A stretch of DNA of 64,000 bases, taken from NCBI GenBank assembly GCA_964384255.1, contig CAYLKH010000003.1, positions 1 through 64,000 of the forward strand, in the 5' to 3' direction. The position numbers and the translations under genes were made by a program. Numbering within the stretch: the stretch's first letter is position 1; every line of letters starts with the position of its first letter. The notes beneath the pieces were generated by a model. That model did not search any database and was not told the DNA's origin. It saw only the letters and a list, made by a program, of their open reading frames with translations. Of the stretch, positions 49,350 to 56,885 are shown in pieces. Source of the DNA: SIG469 sp964384255 (GTDB lineage: Bacteria; Bacillota; Clostridia; Oscillospirales; Oscillospiraceae).

Positions 49350-51383
49350 TTACAGGGAAACGGCGGTGGCATAGGCCTTGCGAACGGCCTTCTGGACGTT
49401 GGCGGTCTTTTCGCAGTCGCCGATGAGATGCATACGGTATTCGGGGGAATACAGCTTCATGGCGTCGGCCTGTTTTGAACGCATACCAACAGCCATAACA
49501 ACGGCATCGCAGGGGATGGAGACGTCGTTGCCGTCCTTATCGGTGTAAACAACTTCGCTGCCGATGGACTTGCAGCGGGCATCGACACAGATGGTGAGTT
49601 TGTTTTCCATATCCATGAAGCGGATAAGGCGGTTGCGGTAGGACGCAGAAGCGTCGGGAGCGACCTTGGACTGCATCTCGACGATGGTGACGGTCTTGCC
49701 CAGCTGAGCCAGATGATAGGCGGTTTCGCAGCCCACCTGGCCGCCGCCGATGACGACGACCCTGTCGCCCAGCTGGTCTTCGTGACCGTAGACATTGGGG
49801 GCGGTCACGGTGGTATCAGAGCCGGGGATGGGAGGAACCAGAGGATCGGCACCGATAGCTACCAGTACTTCGTCGTAGCCTTCTTTTTCCAGCATTTCCT
49901 TAGTGGCTTCGGTGTTCAGCAGGACCTTAACAGGGGCTTTGCCGATCTGAGCTACCAGCCAGTTTTTGTATTTTTTCAGCGCTCTTTTGAACTTTGCGTA
50001 GTCGGCAAAGTTCAGCTGGCCGCCCAGCTTACCAGACTTTTCGTAAAGGGTGACCTTGTGTCCCCGCTGAGAAGCGACCAGAGCTGCTTCCATACCGGCG
50101 GGACCACCGCCGATAACGGCAATGTTTTTGACACGGGTGATGGGCTTTTCGACCTTTTCGAGGTTGTGTTCAATGCCGATCTTGGGGTTGACTGTGCAGA
50201 CGAAGGTGATGCCGTCGATACAGGCGGAGTCGTGGCAGCGCATACATTTTACACAGGGAACAACGTCCTCGCCGCGACCTTCGTAAGCCTTGGTGCCAAG
50301 CTCGGGATCGGCCAGCCAGCCGCGGGCCATGGAAACCAGGTCGGCCTTGCCGGAGGCGATAATGTCTTCGATCTCGTCCAGGTCCTGATAGCCGCCGATG
50401 GTAAGAACGGTCATTTCGGGAACGGCTTTCTTAATGGCTTCGGCCATCCACAGGTTGGGGGTGTCGGGTTCGAAGCTCATGGGATGGGCCTGCCATCCGG
50501 TGGCGGCGTGAACATGGAGAATGTCCAGATGGCCAACAAGGCATTTTGCCATTTCGATGGCATCTTCGTTGGTGAAGCCGCACTGCTCGGGCAGTTCGCC
50601 GGACATACGCAGCTCAATAAGGAAGTCCTTGCCGCAGCGCTCGTGGATGCGATCGAAGCACATATTCAGGAAACGGCAGCGGTTTTCCATTGAGCCGCCA
50701 TATTCATCAGTACGCTTGTTGGTGTAGGGGGTGATGAAGCGGCTGAAAATGTTCATTTCGTAGGCCATATGTATCATGCACATATCAAAGCCTATTTTCT
50801 TCAAAACCTCGCACTGGTCGGCAAGATTGTCGGCAAATTCGTTCATGACTTCGACAGTCATTTCTTTGGACACGGGGCCGTCCTGAGGGCCGCCGGGACC
50901 GTTGCCGCCGCCTGCTACGCCATAGCCGCCAGCGGGCTTGGTCTGGCTGGAGGGCTTAATGCCGGAATAGGCACTCTTCTGGCCGCCGCCGGGAGGGCCT
51001 CCCATGCCGCGAAGGGGAAGACCTTCGGAAACGTCGTATCCGGTGGAGGTAAAAGCGCCCTGGATCTCCATGGATGCTTTGGCACCATAGAAATGGATCG
51101 CATCGGCCAACTGAGCCAGATAATGCTGGCTGTGACCTTCGAAAAGGTTGTAGGCCATGTGTTCGGTGTCTTTGTTGATGTTGGGGGTAGAGCCGGTGCC
51201 GGAGCAGGTAACTACGGCAGCGCCGCCCCGAGCCTTGTTGGCATAGTGGGCGATAATGGCCTCGGTAGGATAGGTCTCGCCGCCCTGGAGAGCATGAAGC
51301 CCCATGGGGGCGGTAAAGATGCGGTTGCGCAGGACCACGTTGCCTATTTGCAGAGGCTGGAGAAGATGCTCATATTTACTCAT
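49350..51383 (-). CDS. Old Yellow Enzyme / 2,4-dienoyl-CoA reductase family flavoenzyme OYE2 with Gly/Pro segments
   Basis: 677 residues with OYE TIM barrel ('LRNRIFTAPMGLHALQGGET'), 4Fe-4S motif 'CVKCMRCHDS' to 'CTVNP', and FAD/NAD(P)H domain ('IAVIGGGPAGMEAALVASQR', 'DRVVVIGGGQVGCETAYHLA'). Unlike OYE1 it keeps the active-site loop region ('IHMAYEMNIFSRFITPYTNK' then 'RTDEYGGSMENR'), although H-x-x-H is H-M-A-Y. Residues ~126-168 contain two Gly/Pro stretches ('GGPPGGG' and 'GGGNGPGGPQDG') just before the helix 'MTVEVMNEFADNLADQCEVL'. Probable reductase of an activated C=C bond in an enoate or enoyl-CoA. Single-gene unit with good promoter. Confidence 0.9.
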   Translation of the reverse strand: MSKYEHLLQPLQIGNVVLRNRIFTAPMGLHALQGGETYPTEAIIAHYANKARGGAAVVTCSGTGSTPNINKDTEHMAYNLFEGHSQHYLAQLADAIHFYGAKASMEIQGAFTSTGYDVSEGLPLRGMGGPPGGGQKSAYSGIKPSSQTKPAGGYGVAGGGNGPGGPQDGPVSKEMTVEVMNEFADNLADQCEVLKKIGFDMCMIHMAYEMNIFSRFITPYTNKRTDEYGGSMENRCRFLNMCFDRIHERCGKDFLIELRMSGELPEQCGFTNEDAIEMAKCLVGHLDILHVHAATGWQAHPMSFEPDTPNLWMAEAIKKAVPEMTVLTIGGYQDLDEIEDIIASGKADLVSMARGWLADPELGTKAYEGRGEDVVPCVKCMRCHDSACIDGITFVCTVNPKIGIEHNLEKVEKPITRVKNIAVIGGGPAGMEAALVASQRGHKVTLYEKSGKLGGQLNFADYAKFKRALKKYKNWLVAQIGKAPVKVLLNTEATKEMLEKEGYDEVLVAIGADPLVPPIPGSDTTVTAPNVYGHEDQLGDRVVVIGGGQVGCETAYHLAQLGKTVTIVEMQSKVAPDASASYRNRLIRFMDMENKLTICVDARCKSIGSEVVYTDKDGNDVSIPCDAVVMAVGMRSKQADAMKLYSPEYRMHLIGDCEKTANVQKAVRKAYATAVSL

Positions 51384-51421
51384 TTTCTGATTTCCTTTCT
51401 CAATATTTTCGCTTGAAAATA

Positions 51422-51450
51422 ATTATACCACAGCGGATGCAAAATCGCAA
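51422..51450 (-). promoter_or_regulatory. Promoter of OYE2
   Basis: Minus strand: -35 TTGCGA (51450-51445), 17-bp spacer, -10 TATAAT (51427-51422), within 'TGTTTGCGATTTTGCATC'. Confidence 0.75.
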
Positions 51451-51485
51451 ACAGTTTAAAACAACTGGGGAAACAAATCACAAAA

Positions 51486-51526
51486 AGCCTGAGTGACCCA
51501 TGATCTGCTCATGGGTCACTCAGGCT
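51486..51526 (-). terminator. Terminator of the B12 operon, overlapping the stop codon
   Basis: 18-base arms built on GAGTGACCCATGA / TCATGGGTCACTC; minus-strand tail TTTTTG. It includes the stop codon of the ECF gene. Confidence 0.9.
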
Positions 51527-52008
51527 GTGGGAAACAGGCGATCCATGACTCTGCGCAGGGGAGGCAGCAGAGCCAGAACCACCAGGAAGTTTGAAACGCA
51601 GTGAAGAATATCGTATGGTATCCCGGCTATCCACCATGAAAACGCCATGGATGGGCCGCCGATGAACAGATATGGAATGGCGCACAGCAGGCCGAAAAAC
51701 AGGCCAAAGCCTGCCGCCAGCAGCGCCCAGAAGAACCTGCCCTGAACACGCTTTAAAAGCATGGTGATGCCTGCCAGAGCGGGCCAGATGTAAAGATACA
51801 TTATCCACCAGACACCAAAGCCATACAGCAGCCCTTCAACAACCGTAAAGACAAAGGTTGCGAAAAATACCCTTTTTCCAAAATACAGAGAATACAGTAT
51901 CACCAGCAATGTCACCAGTTCGACATTGGGAACAAAGCTGAGGGAAAGCTTGGCGACTTCGATAGTCGCAACCATCATGCCAATAAGGGCAATATCCTTA
52001 CTCCGCAA
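51520..52008 (-). CDS. ECF transporter S component, predicted cobalamin/cobinamide specific
   Basis: 162 residues with five or six membrane helices ('IALIGMMVATIEVAKLSLSF', 'WWIMYLYIWPALAGITMLLK', 'AGIPYDILHCVSNFLVVLAL'), matching the ECF S-component family of CbrT/DUF6580 type. S components bind a vitamin and pair with a shared ECF module. It overlaps the DUF4430 gene by 11 bases and both sit under a cobalamin riboswitch, so B12 or a corrinoid is the likely cargo. The general EcfA/A'/T module is not in the window. Confidence 0.85.
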   Translation of the reverse strand: MRSKDIALIGMMVATIEVAKLSLSFVPNVELVTLLVILYSLYFGKRVFFATFVFTVVEGLLYGFGVWWIMYLYIWPALAGITMLLKRVQGRFFWALLAAGFGLFFGLLCAIPYLFIGGPSMAFSWWIAGIPYDILHCVSNFLVVLALLPPLRRVMDRLFPTA

Positions 52009-52399
52009 GGGTATAAACTATCTGGAATATGTCGCCATTGGCTACGGGCTGGGTGTCGATGCCGTAATTACAGTATTCGTCATTTACGTAAAATGCCCAG
52101 TAAGCGCCGTCCAGAGTGTAATCGGCACGATAGCCGTTAACGGTGTCTACCATCATGCCATAGTCGGATTCGGTGCCGCCATAGGTCAGGCCGTCAGCTT
52201 CATCCATCACCTGACGCAGATATTCGGCATCGGTCTGAACAGTGTATTCGTCAACAGATGCGGCAGCGTCTACAACTTCGATGTAAACGGTTTTTGCACC
52301 TGCCTGGGGCTTTTCGGAAAATCCAACGTACAGACCGGCGAAAATTCCGATGACCACCAGGACAGCTACGGCGATAATAATTGTTTTTTTGTTCTTCAT
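51998..52399 (-). CDS. Membrane-anchored DUF4430 (transcobalamin-like) protein
   Basis: 133 residues: a signal-anchor ('KKTIIIAVAVLVVIGIFAGL') and a DUF4430 domain, the fold of the C-terminal part of transcobalamin/intrinsic factor ('VDEYTVQTDAEYLRQVMDEA', 'YGMMVDTVNGYRADYTLDGA', 'YWAFYVNDEYCNYGID'). ATG 52399 is chosen because AGGATGG lies 8 bases upstream. First gene of the B12-riboswitch operon; it probably captures corrinoid outside the cell for the S component. Confidence 0.88.
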   Translation of the reverse strand: MKNKKTIIIAVAVLVVIGIFAGLYVGFSEKPQAGAKTVYIEVVDAAASVDEYTVQTDAEYLRQVMDEADGLTYGGTESDYGMMVDTVNGYRADYTLDGAYWAFYVNDEYCNYGIDTQPVANGDIFQIVYTLAE

Positions 52400-52415
52400 T
52401 GGTATTGCCATCCTT

Positions 52416-52470
52416 TCAAAAATCAACACGCCCATTTTGCGATGATCGGAACAGATCGGGCAAAATGGGC
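52416..52470 (-). terminator. Expression-platform terminator of the cobalamin riboswitch
   Basis: Minus strand: GCCCATTTTGC / GCAAAATGGGC (52470-52430) then GTGTTGATTTTT. Confidence 0.85.
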
Positions 52471-52570
52471 GCAACAAAACCAGCCCGGCGGCTTAAAAGC
52501 GCAGGGCGAAGACGTACCCGACCAATTCCTCGTGATCCTGAGCGGCCCGGACTTTACCGGGACGGCTCCT

Positions 52571-52796
52571 GGTGCAGGCATCTGGCAGGTCTTCCGGCTT
52601 GAACGTCATCACTGTATTCCGCCTTCCCGGGCAAAGCACCCAGTGACTGTGCCGCGGCACATGGATACAGCTCGTTTCTCACGGCGACGAGATCGCACAG
52701 GTTTTTCACCGCCGAGGTGACAGCCCTCGGCAATGCGGTTGCATATGTTTCCCTTTTCATCCGGCCGGCCCGTTGGCCCCGGACACCAAATGCCTA
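52571..52796 (-). promoter_or_regulatory. Cobalamin (AdoCbl) riboswitch
   Basis: Minus-strand conserved blocks in order: 'GGTGTCCG' with later 'CACC' (P1), 'GGATGAAAAGGGAAAC' (52770s), 'GTCACTGGGT', 'GGAAGGC' and the B12 box 'AGCCGGAAGACCTGCC' (52599-52584). Followed by a terminator before DUF4430. Represses the operon when corrinoid is plentiful. Confidence 0.93.
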
Positions 52797-52933
52797 TATT
52801 CACATGGGGTGATTGTATCACAGACGGTCCGGGTTTGCAAGAGCGGCGGCAAATATGAGACAACTACTGGAATATGACGGAGAACTGTGGTATGATATAT
52901 GGGAAAATTCAGGGAACTTCGAGGAGTTGGACA

Positions 52934-53179
52934 ATGGAATATGTATTTTTGACCGCGCAGGAAGCTCTTTGGGCCGATGTTCTGGCTCAGGTTTTGCGCG
53001 ACAACGCCATCAACTTCACCCGTCAGCCGGTTTTGGGCGCGGGACTGGCCATCAAAGCCGGGACCATGCAGGAACAGTTTCGGTTTTTTGTTCCCGGTTC
53101 TCAGCTGGAAAAAGCGTCTGAACTGGTGACTGCGCTTTTCAGCGGTGAGGCAGAATTGGCAGAGGAACAGGATCTTTGA
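52934..53179 (+). CDS. DUF2007-like putative signal-transducing protein
   Basis: 81 residues, 'VFLTAQEALWADVLAQVLRD' to 'LFSGEAELAEEQDL', with the DUF2007 pattern of a strand, a helix, and 'FFVPGSQLEKASELVTALF'. Related small proteins resemble the regulatory domains of signal proteins; function unknown. ATG 52934 is set by GAGGAG. No membrane segment. Confidence 0.7.
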   Translation: MEYVFLTAQEALWADVLAQVLRDNAINFTRQPVLGAGLAIKAGTMQEQFRFFVPGSQLEKASELVTALFSGEAELAEEQDL

Positions 53180-53233
53180 AAAATATTTTGGTGACCCCTG
53201 ATTCGATCAGCGGTAAATTTGGAGGTAATTAAT

Positions 53234-53638
53234 ATGGTATTTCTCAAGCTTCAGCAGCAGGCGTTCCGCAAGGTGGACATGGTCGTCAATATAGGCGCTC
53301 AGTCCGATATGGAACTGGAAAGCTCTTTTTCTTTCAGCATGGATTATAACGAAGACAACAGCCAGTGCGCTGCCCGTCTGAATTATGACATTCATCTGAA
53401 GGAAGCTCCCGAAAAGCTGAAGGTAATAGTCGAATGTCTGGGCGTTTATGCCTGCCAGGGCATCGAAACCGAAGCGGACAAGAAGCAGGCCCATGTTCAG
53501 GCGTATAATCTGCTGTTTCCCTATGTTCAGGGCATGATAGCCCACATGATGGTCAGTGCCGGTATGCCTGCCCTGATGGTGGAGATGATGCAGCTGGATC
53601 CCGGCGATATCGTAATCAACGGCCAGCTGCCGCAGTAA
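53234..53638 (+). CDS. SecB-like chaperone fold protein
   Basis: 134 residues. A beta-sheet part ('MVVNIGAQSDMELESSFSFS', 'AARLNYDIHL') and C-terminal helices with 'KQAHVQAYNLLFPYVQGMIA' and 'SAGMPALMVEMMQLDP', the pattern of SecB-type export chaperones found as distant homologues in Firmicutes. It would be a holdase for exported proteins or a toxin-antitoxin-type chaperone; no toxin is adjacent. ATG 53234 follows GGAGGT. Confidence 0.7.
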   Translation: MVFLKLQQQAFRKVDMVVNIGAQSDMELESSFSFSMDYNEDNSQCAARLNYDIHLKEAPEKLKVIVECLGVYACQGIETEADKKQAHVQAYNLLFPYVQGMIAHMMVSAGMPALMVEMMQLDPGDIVINGQLPQ

Positions 53639-53702
53639 ATATTTACAGGGGTTAGGATCTGGGGCTGCAAGTCAGATAACATAGTACAGATAACAGATGA
53701 TG

Positions 53703-53745
53703 TGTGCCTGCGGCACGGATTTTTGATTTTTCTCTCTGATCAAAA
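53703..53745. repeat. TGTGCCTGCGGCAC dispersed repeat
   Basis: 'GTGCCTGCGGCACGGATTTTTGATTTTTCTCTCT'-like unit (not all shown contiguous) that also occurs at 25591, 34618 (inverted) and 56503-56525 (inverted). Core GTGCCTGCGGCAC, then AT-rich tail. Confidence 0.7.
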
Positions 53746-53790
53746 GCTGCACACTCACTTCTCTCAGCGTATTCTGATCCCCTATAACAC

Positions 53791-53824
53791 AAAAGAACTG
53801 CCCATATTGGACAGTTCTTTTGCG
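53791..53824. terminator. Terminator of the beta-helix gene (bidirectional)
   Basis: Arms AAAAGAACTG / CAGTTCTTTT with T runs both ways. Confidence 0.8.
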
Positions 53825-53833
53825 TTATTCAAC

Positions 53834-55336
53834 TTATTTATGCTCGCAGCCGACTATCAGCTTGCCGCCGGAGGCCAGGGCGAATTCGCCGGACTCGGCA
53901 CCGAAGGCAGAGATGGTAACACCGACAGGAGCGTCGATAGCGGAGACATCCAACTCGTCGACGATGACGATGTCGGAATCGGCAGTGGCGAACCACTGGC
54001 CGCCCTCTTCCAGATGCAGGAAGCTCTTTTTCAATGCGCCTCTGTAAGTGGTCTGACCGTCGATGAATACGTGCATATCGCGGTCGGTATCTTCGTGAAG
54101 GATATCGCCGCTGTAGTCGCCGTTTTGCAGACGGACACGAATGCCATAAACCCTGGCGCCGCCGGTCTTGGTGGCGTTGGGGTCGTCATTGACGATGGAG
54201 TGGACCAGCACGCCTTCTTCGGAATAAAGGTTGGTGCGGTCGAGAACGATCTCTGCGTTCTGGCTCTTGACGATCATTGCGGCCTTTTTGCACTCCACAT
54301 CGCAGCCGAATACCTTGAGTACGCCGACCTCTTCTTTCATGCCCATAACGCAATGGATCATATTGAAATAGGTGCCGCATTTGAAGACGGAGTTTTTGTA
54401 GGTGATATCGCATTCACCGGCCATGATACCGGCCATGTGGGCAACGTCGAAATCGCAGTTGTGGAAGAAGTTGTGGCAGCAGCCGTCGGCATAGGTGCCG
54501 TAACCGGCCTTGGTGGTGATGACCTTACAGCCGTCAGCTTCGAGATGGACAAAGCCCATGGAGCCGTCGGTGGAAAGGGCGGCCCAGCCGTCGCCGATAA
54601 TGGTGCTGTCGTAGAAATAGCTGTAGGAATTGGACTGGGTGCAATGGGTGCGGGTGTTGCCTGCGATCTCGAGAGCGGCGGGAGGTGCGCCCACGGAGCC
54701 GCCGGGAGCATCGTCGCCAAAGGGAGCGCCCATGGAAATGAGGGTGGAGTTATAGACCTTCAGGCAGCTGTATTCCTCGGCAGAGGTGCAGACAGAAGCC
54801 TGACCGTTGCAGTAAATGTTGGCGTTTCTGATGGTGAGGTTGGCGTGGTCATAGGTGGCAACGCCTGCGCGCTCGGTACCAAGACCGGCACCCTTGCCGG
54901 TTTTGCTGATGGTGACGCCGTCCACCTCGTAGCTGCCTTTGCCGGTGGCGAAAATGCCGCCTACATCGCCGTCGTAGGTGCAGATGCGAACGTCGGTGGC
55001 GTAATCGTCGTAGAACTCGCCGCCGTAAATGAACTGCTGCTGCATGGTGTCGTTATCCACCTTGCCGTCTTTGATGGTGACGGTGGGCTTGCCCTTAGAC
55101 TGATTGCCCATTCCCGGAGGGCCTCCGGGTCCGCCGCCGCCAGGGCCTTCGCCGGGACCTCCAGGACCACCAGGACCACCGGGTCCACCACCGGGTCCTC
55201 CGGGACCACCAGGACCGCCGGGTCCACCACCGGGGCCGCCGCCTTCGCCCATGGATGCAAGCATTTCTTCAAGAGTAGGCATTTTAAAGGGCTGTTTTTC
55301 CAACAGTTCAACAGCTACGCCTTTGATTTTTGACAT
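53834..55336 (-). CDS. Cytosolic right-handed beta-helix protein with N-terminal Gly-Gly-Pro tract
   Basis: 500 residues. N-terminal 28 residues ('KGVAVELLEKQPFKMPTLEE'), then a Gly-Gly-Pro tract of ~48 residues (28-75), then ~420 residues with beta-helix spacing: 'DGVTISKTGKGAGLGTERAG', 'SCLKVYNSTLISMG', 'CCHNFFHNCDFDVAHMAGIM', 'SVFKCGTYFNMIH'. Many cysteines and no signal peptide suggest a cytosolic place, unusual for beta-helix proteins, which are mostly secreted pectate-lyase-like enzymes or adhesins. Function unknown; it could be a scaffold or a carbohydrate-active lyase. Single-gene unit. Confidence 0.82.
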   Translation of the reverse strand: MSKIKGVAVELLEKQPFKMPTLEEMLASMGEGGGPGGGPGGPGGPGGPGGGPGGPGGPGGPGEGPGGGGPGGPPGMGNQSKGKPTVTIKDGKVDNDTMQQQFIYGGEFYDDYATDVRICTYDGDVGGIFATGKGSYEVDGVTISKTGKGAGLGTERAGVATYDHANLTIRNANIYCNGQASVCTSAEEYSCLKVYNSTLISMGAPFGDDAPGGSVGAPPAALEIAGNTRTHCTQSNSYSYFYDSTIIGDGWAALSTDGSMGFVHLEADGCKVITTKAGYGTYADGCCHNFFHNCDFDVAHMAGIMAGECDITYKNSVFKCGTYFNMIHCVMGMKEEVGVLKVFGCDVECKKAAMIVKSQNAEIVLDRTNLYSEEGVLVHSIVNDDPNATKTGGARVYGIRVRLQNGDYSGDILHEDTDRDMHVFIDGQTTYRGALKKSFLHLEEGGQWFATADSDIVIVDELDVSAIDAPVGVTISAFGAESGEFALASGGKLIVGCEHK

Positions 55337-55533
55337 GATGTGTACTTCCTTTCGTTGTTATCAGGGGTTAGGATACTGGCCCCTGATTACCAACAATTAT
55401 ACTTCAAATTGTTTCGATATACAAGCATGAAGCCCAAAATGAGGCCATTTTCTACAGATATCTTTAGCGTAATTGTTTCATTGACAGGGATTGCCGCAGG
55501 ATATATAATATTTTCTAATACAATTCGTCGGGG

Positions 55534-56247
55534 GTGAGACAGCTGATTACGAGCAAACGTATAATTGCTGTTGTTGGTCATTATGGCAGCGGAAAAACAG
55601 AATTTTCTGTAAGCCTTGTCCACAGTCTGGCTATGGCCGGGGTAAAAAAGCTGGCGATTTGCGATTTGGACATAGCCAATCCCTATTTCCGCAGCCGGGA
55701 GCGCAAGCAGCAGCTGAACGAGCTGGGGGTCGATGTATTTGGCAGCCATTATGGGACCGAGATAACTGCCGAGCTTCCTGCCATCGATGCCGCTATCAGA
55801 GCGCCGCTGGAGGACAGGGACACCACCGTTGTGGTGGATGTTGGCGGCGACGATTCCGGGGCCAGAATAATGCACCAGTTTATGAAATACTTTAAAAGTG
55901 ACGACTGCGAGCTTATTTGCATCGTAAACAAGAATCGCCCCGAGACATCCACCCTCGAGGGTGCGGAGGAACACATTCGCCGCATCGAATATGAAACCGG
56001 CTTGACCATTAGCGGCCTTGTGAGCAACGCTCATTTTATCCGCTTTACCACAGCACAGGATATTATCGACGGCTGGGAATTTACCTCAGAGCTTTCCAAA
56101 AAGCTGGACAAGCCCCTTCTGGCTGTCACTGCTCCCGAACATCTGATCGGCGAGGTCCGGCAGCTGCAAAAGGAGCTGGGAGCTGATTTCCAGCTGTTCA
56201 CCGTGGGGATGTTCATGCGTGAATCCTGGCAGGACAAGGACGTTTAG
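55534..56247 (+). CDS. P-loop ATPase of the MinD/CobQ-like class
   Basis: 237 residues starting at GTG 55534. Walker A 'GHYGSGKT', switch 'ICDLDIANPYFRSRERK', Walker B-like 'VVVDVGGDDSGARIM', base-binding 'CIVNKNRPET'. The deviant lysine of ParA/MinD is not evident; the form is nearer to CobQ/CobB-type P-loop ATPases. Such genes occur next to oxoacid:ferredoxin oxidoreductase operons in Clostridia, as here with the four genes from 56664, so a role in cofactor or cluster delivery is possible. Confidence 0.8.
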   Translation: MRQLITSKRIIAVVGHYGSGKTEFSVSLVHSLAMAGVKKLAICDLDIANPYFRSRERKQQLNELGVDVFGSHYGTEITAELPAIDAAIRAPLEDRDTTVVVDVGGDDSGARIMHQFMKYFKSDDCELICIVNKNRPETSTLEGAEEHIRRIEYETGLTISGLVSNAHFIRFTTAQDIIDGWEFTSELSKKLDKPLLAVTAPEHLIGEVRQLQKELGADFQLFTVGMFMRESWQDKDV

Positions 56248-56255
56248 GGGTTAGG

Positions 56256-56413
56256 TAACCGCTGATTAAATCCTGAACAAATTATGGTCGGATGATTTTC
56301 CGCTCTGCCGCCCGGAATCTCCTTGAAATACACCCAGTATTCCTGCGTCGATTCCTGTTGCATAGCGAAAAATCCTCTCGCCCATAATTCATCCCTGATT
56401 TAATCATCGGTTA
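56256..56413. repeat. MITE-like element with 17-bp terminal inverted repeats
   Basis: Ends TAACCGCTGATTAAATC (56256-56272) and GATTTAATCATCGGTTA (56397-56413), one mismatch. The next bases also pair ('AATTATGG..GGATGATTTT' against 'AAAATCC...CCATAATT'), so the 158 bp forms a long imperfect hairpin. No open frame with a start signal. Confidence 0.75.
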
Positions 56414-56414
56414 C

Positions 56415-56600
56415 TTAGGATTTAGGGATTAGAGATTAGTGGACTTAACTGCAAGTACTTGCATTTGATGCAACATTGTGGTCATGCAAGAGAGAAAAAT
56501 TAAAATCGTGCCGCAGGCACACATTCCCTGATCCCTGACACCTGATCCCTGATCCCTTGTTCCCGGACAGGCAGTCACTATCTATCTACCATCCCTGGTT
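56415..56600. repeat. Dispersed intergenic repeats
   Basis: Holds 'TTTAGGGATTAGAGATTAGT' and ~55 bp that match 25705-25770, then 'TCGTGCCGCAGGCACACATT' (as at 34617), then fillers of 'CCTGATCCCTGA' type. No gene is seen in 56248-56663 apart from the MITE-like element and this. Confidence 0.7.
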
Positions 56601-56663
56601 TCTAAATCCTAAATCTTAACCCCTAATCAACATCGTAATTCATCCAATAAGGAGAAGAATATA

Positions 56664-56885
56664 ATGGCAAAATTCAAGGTTGAATTCAACATTGACAAAT
56701 GTAAGGGGTGTGAGCTTTGTGTAAGCTTTTGCCCCAAAAAGATCCTGGTCCTTGACCAGAGCATGACCAATTCCAAGGGATATCATCCCGCAGCTATCAC
56801 AGATATGGACGCCTGTATAGGCTGCGCTACCTGCGCAACAATGTGTCCTGATTGGTGCATCAACATCTGGAAGGAGGAAGCATAA
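56664..56885 (+). CDS. Ferredoxin subunit (delta) of 2-oxoacid:ferredoxin oxidoreductase
   Basis: 73 residues with two 4Fe-4S motifs: 'CKGCELCVSFCP' and 'CIGCATCATMCP'. As in KorD/VorD it passes electrons between the TPP subunit and soluble ferredoxin. AAGGAGA ribosome site; stop directly followed by the alpha-subunit ATG (gap 0). Confidence 0.95.
   Translation: MAKFKVEFNIDKCKGCELCVSFCPKKILVLDQSMTNSKGYHPAAITDMDACIGCATCATMCPDWCINIWKEEA

Noticed and set aside
55104..55260. True collagen gene
   Set aside because: The tract lacks variable X-Y residues and a trimerisation domain; it is short, and attached to a beta helix, so only a Gly-Gly-Pro helix is suggested.
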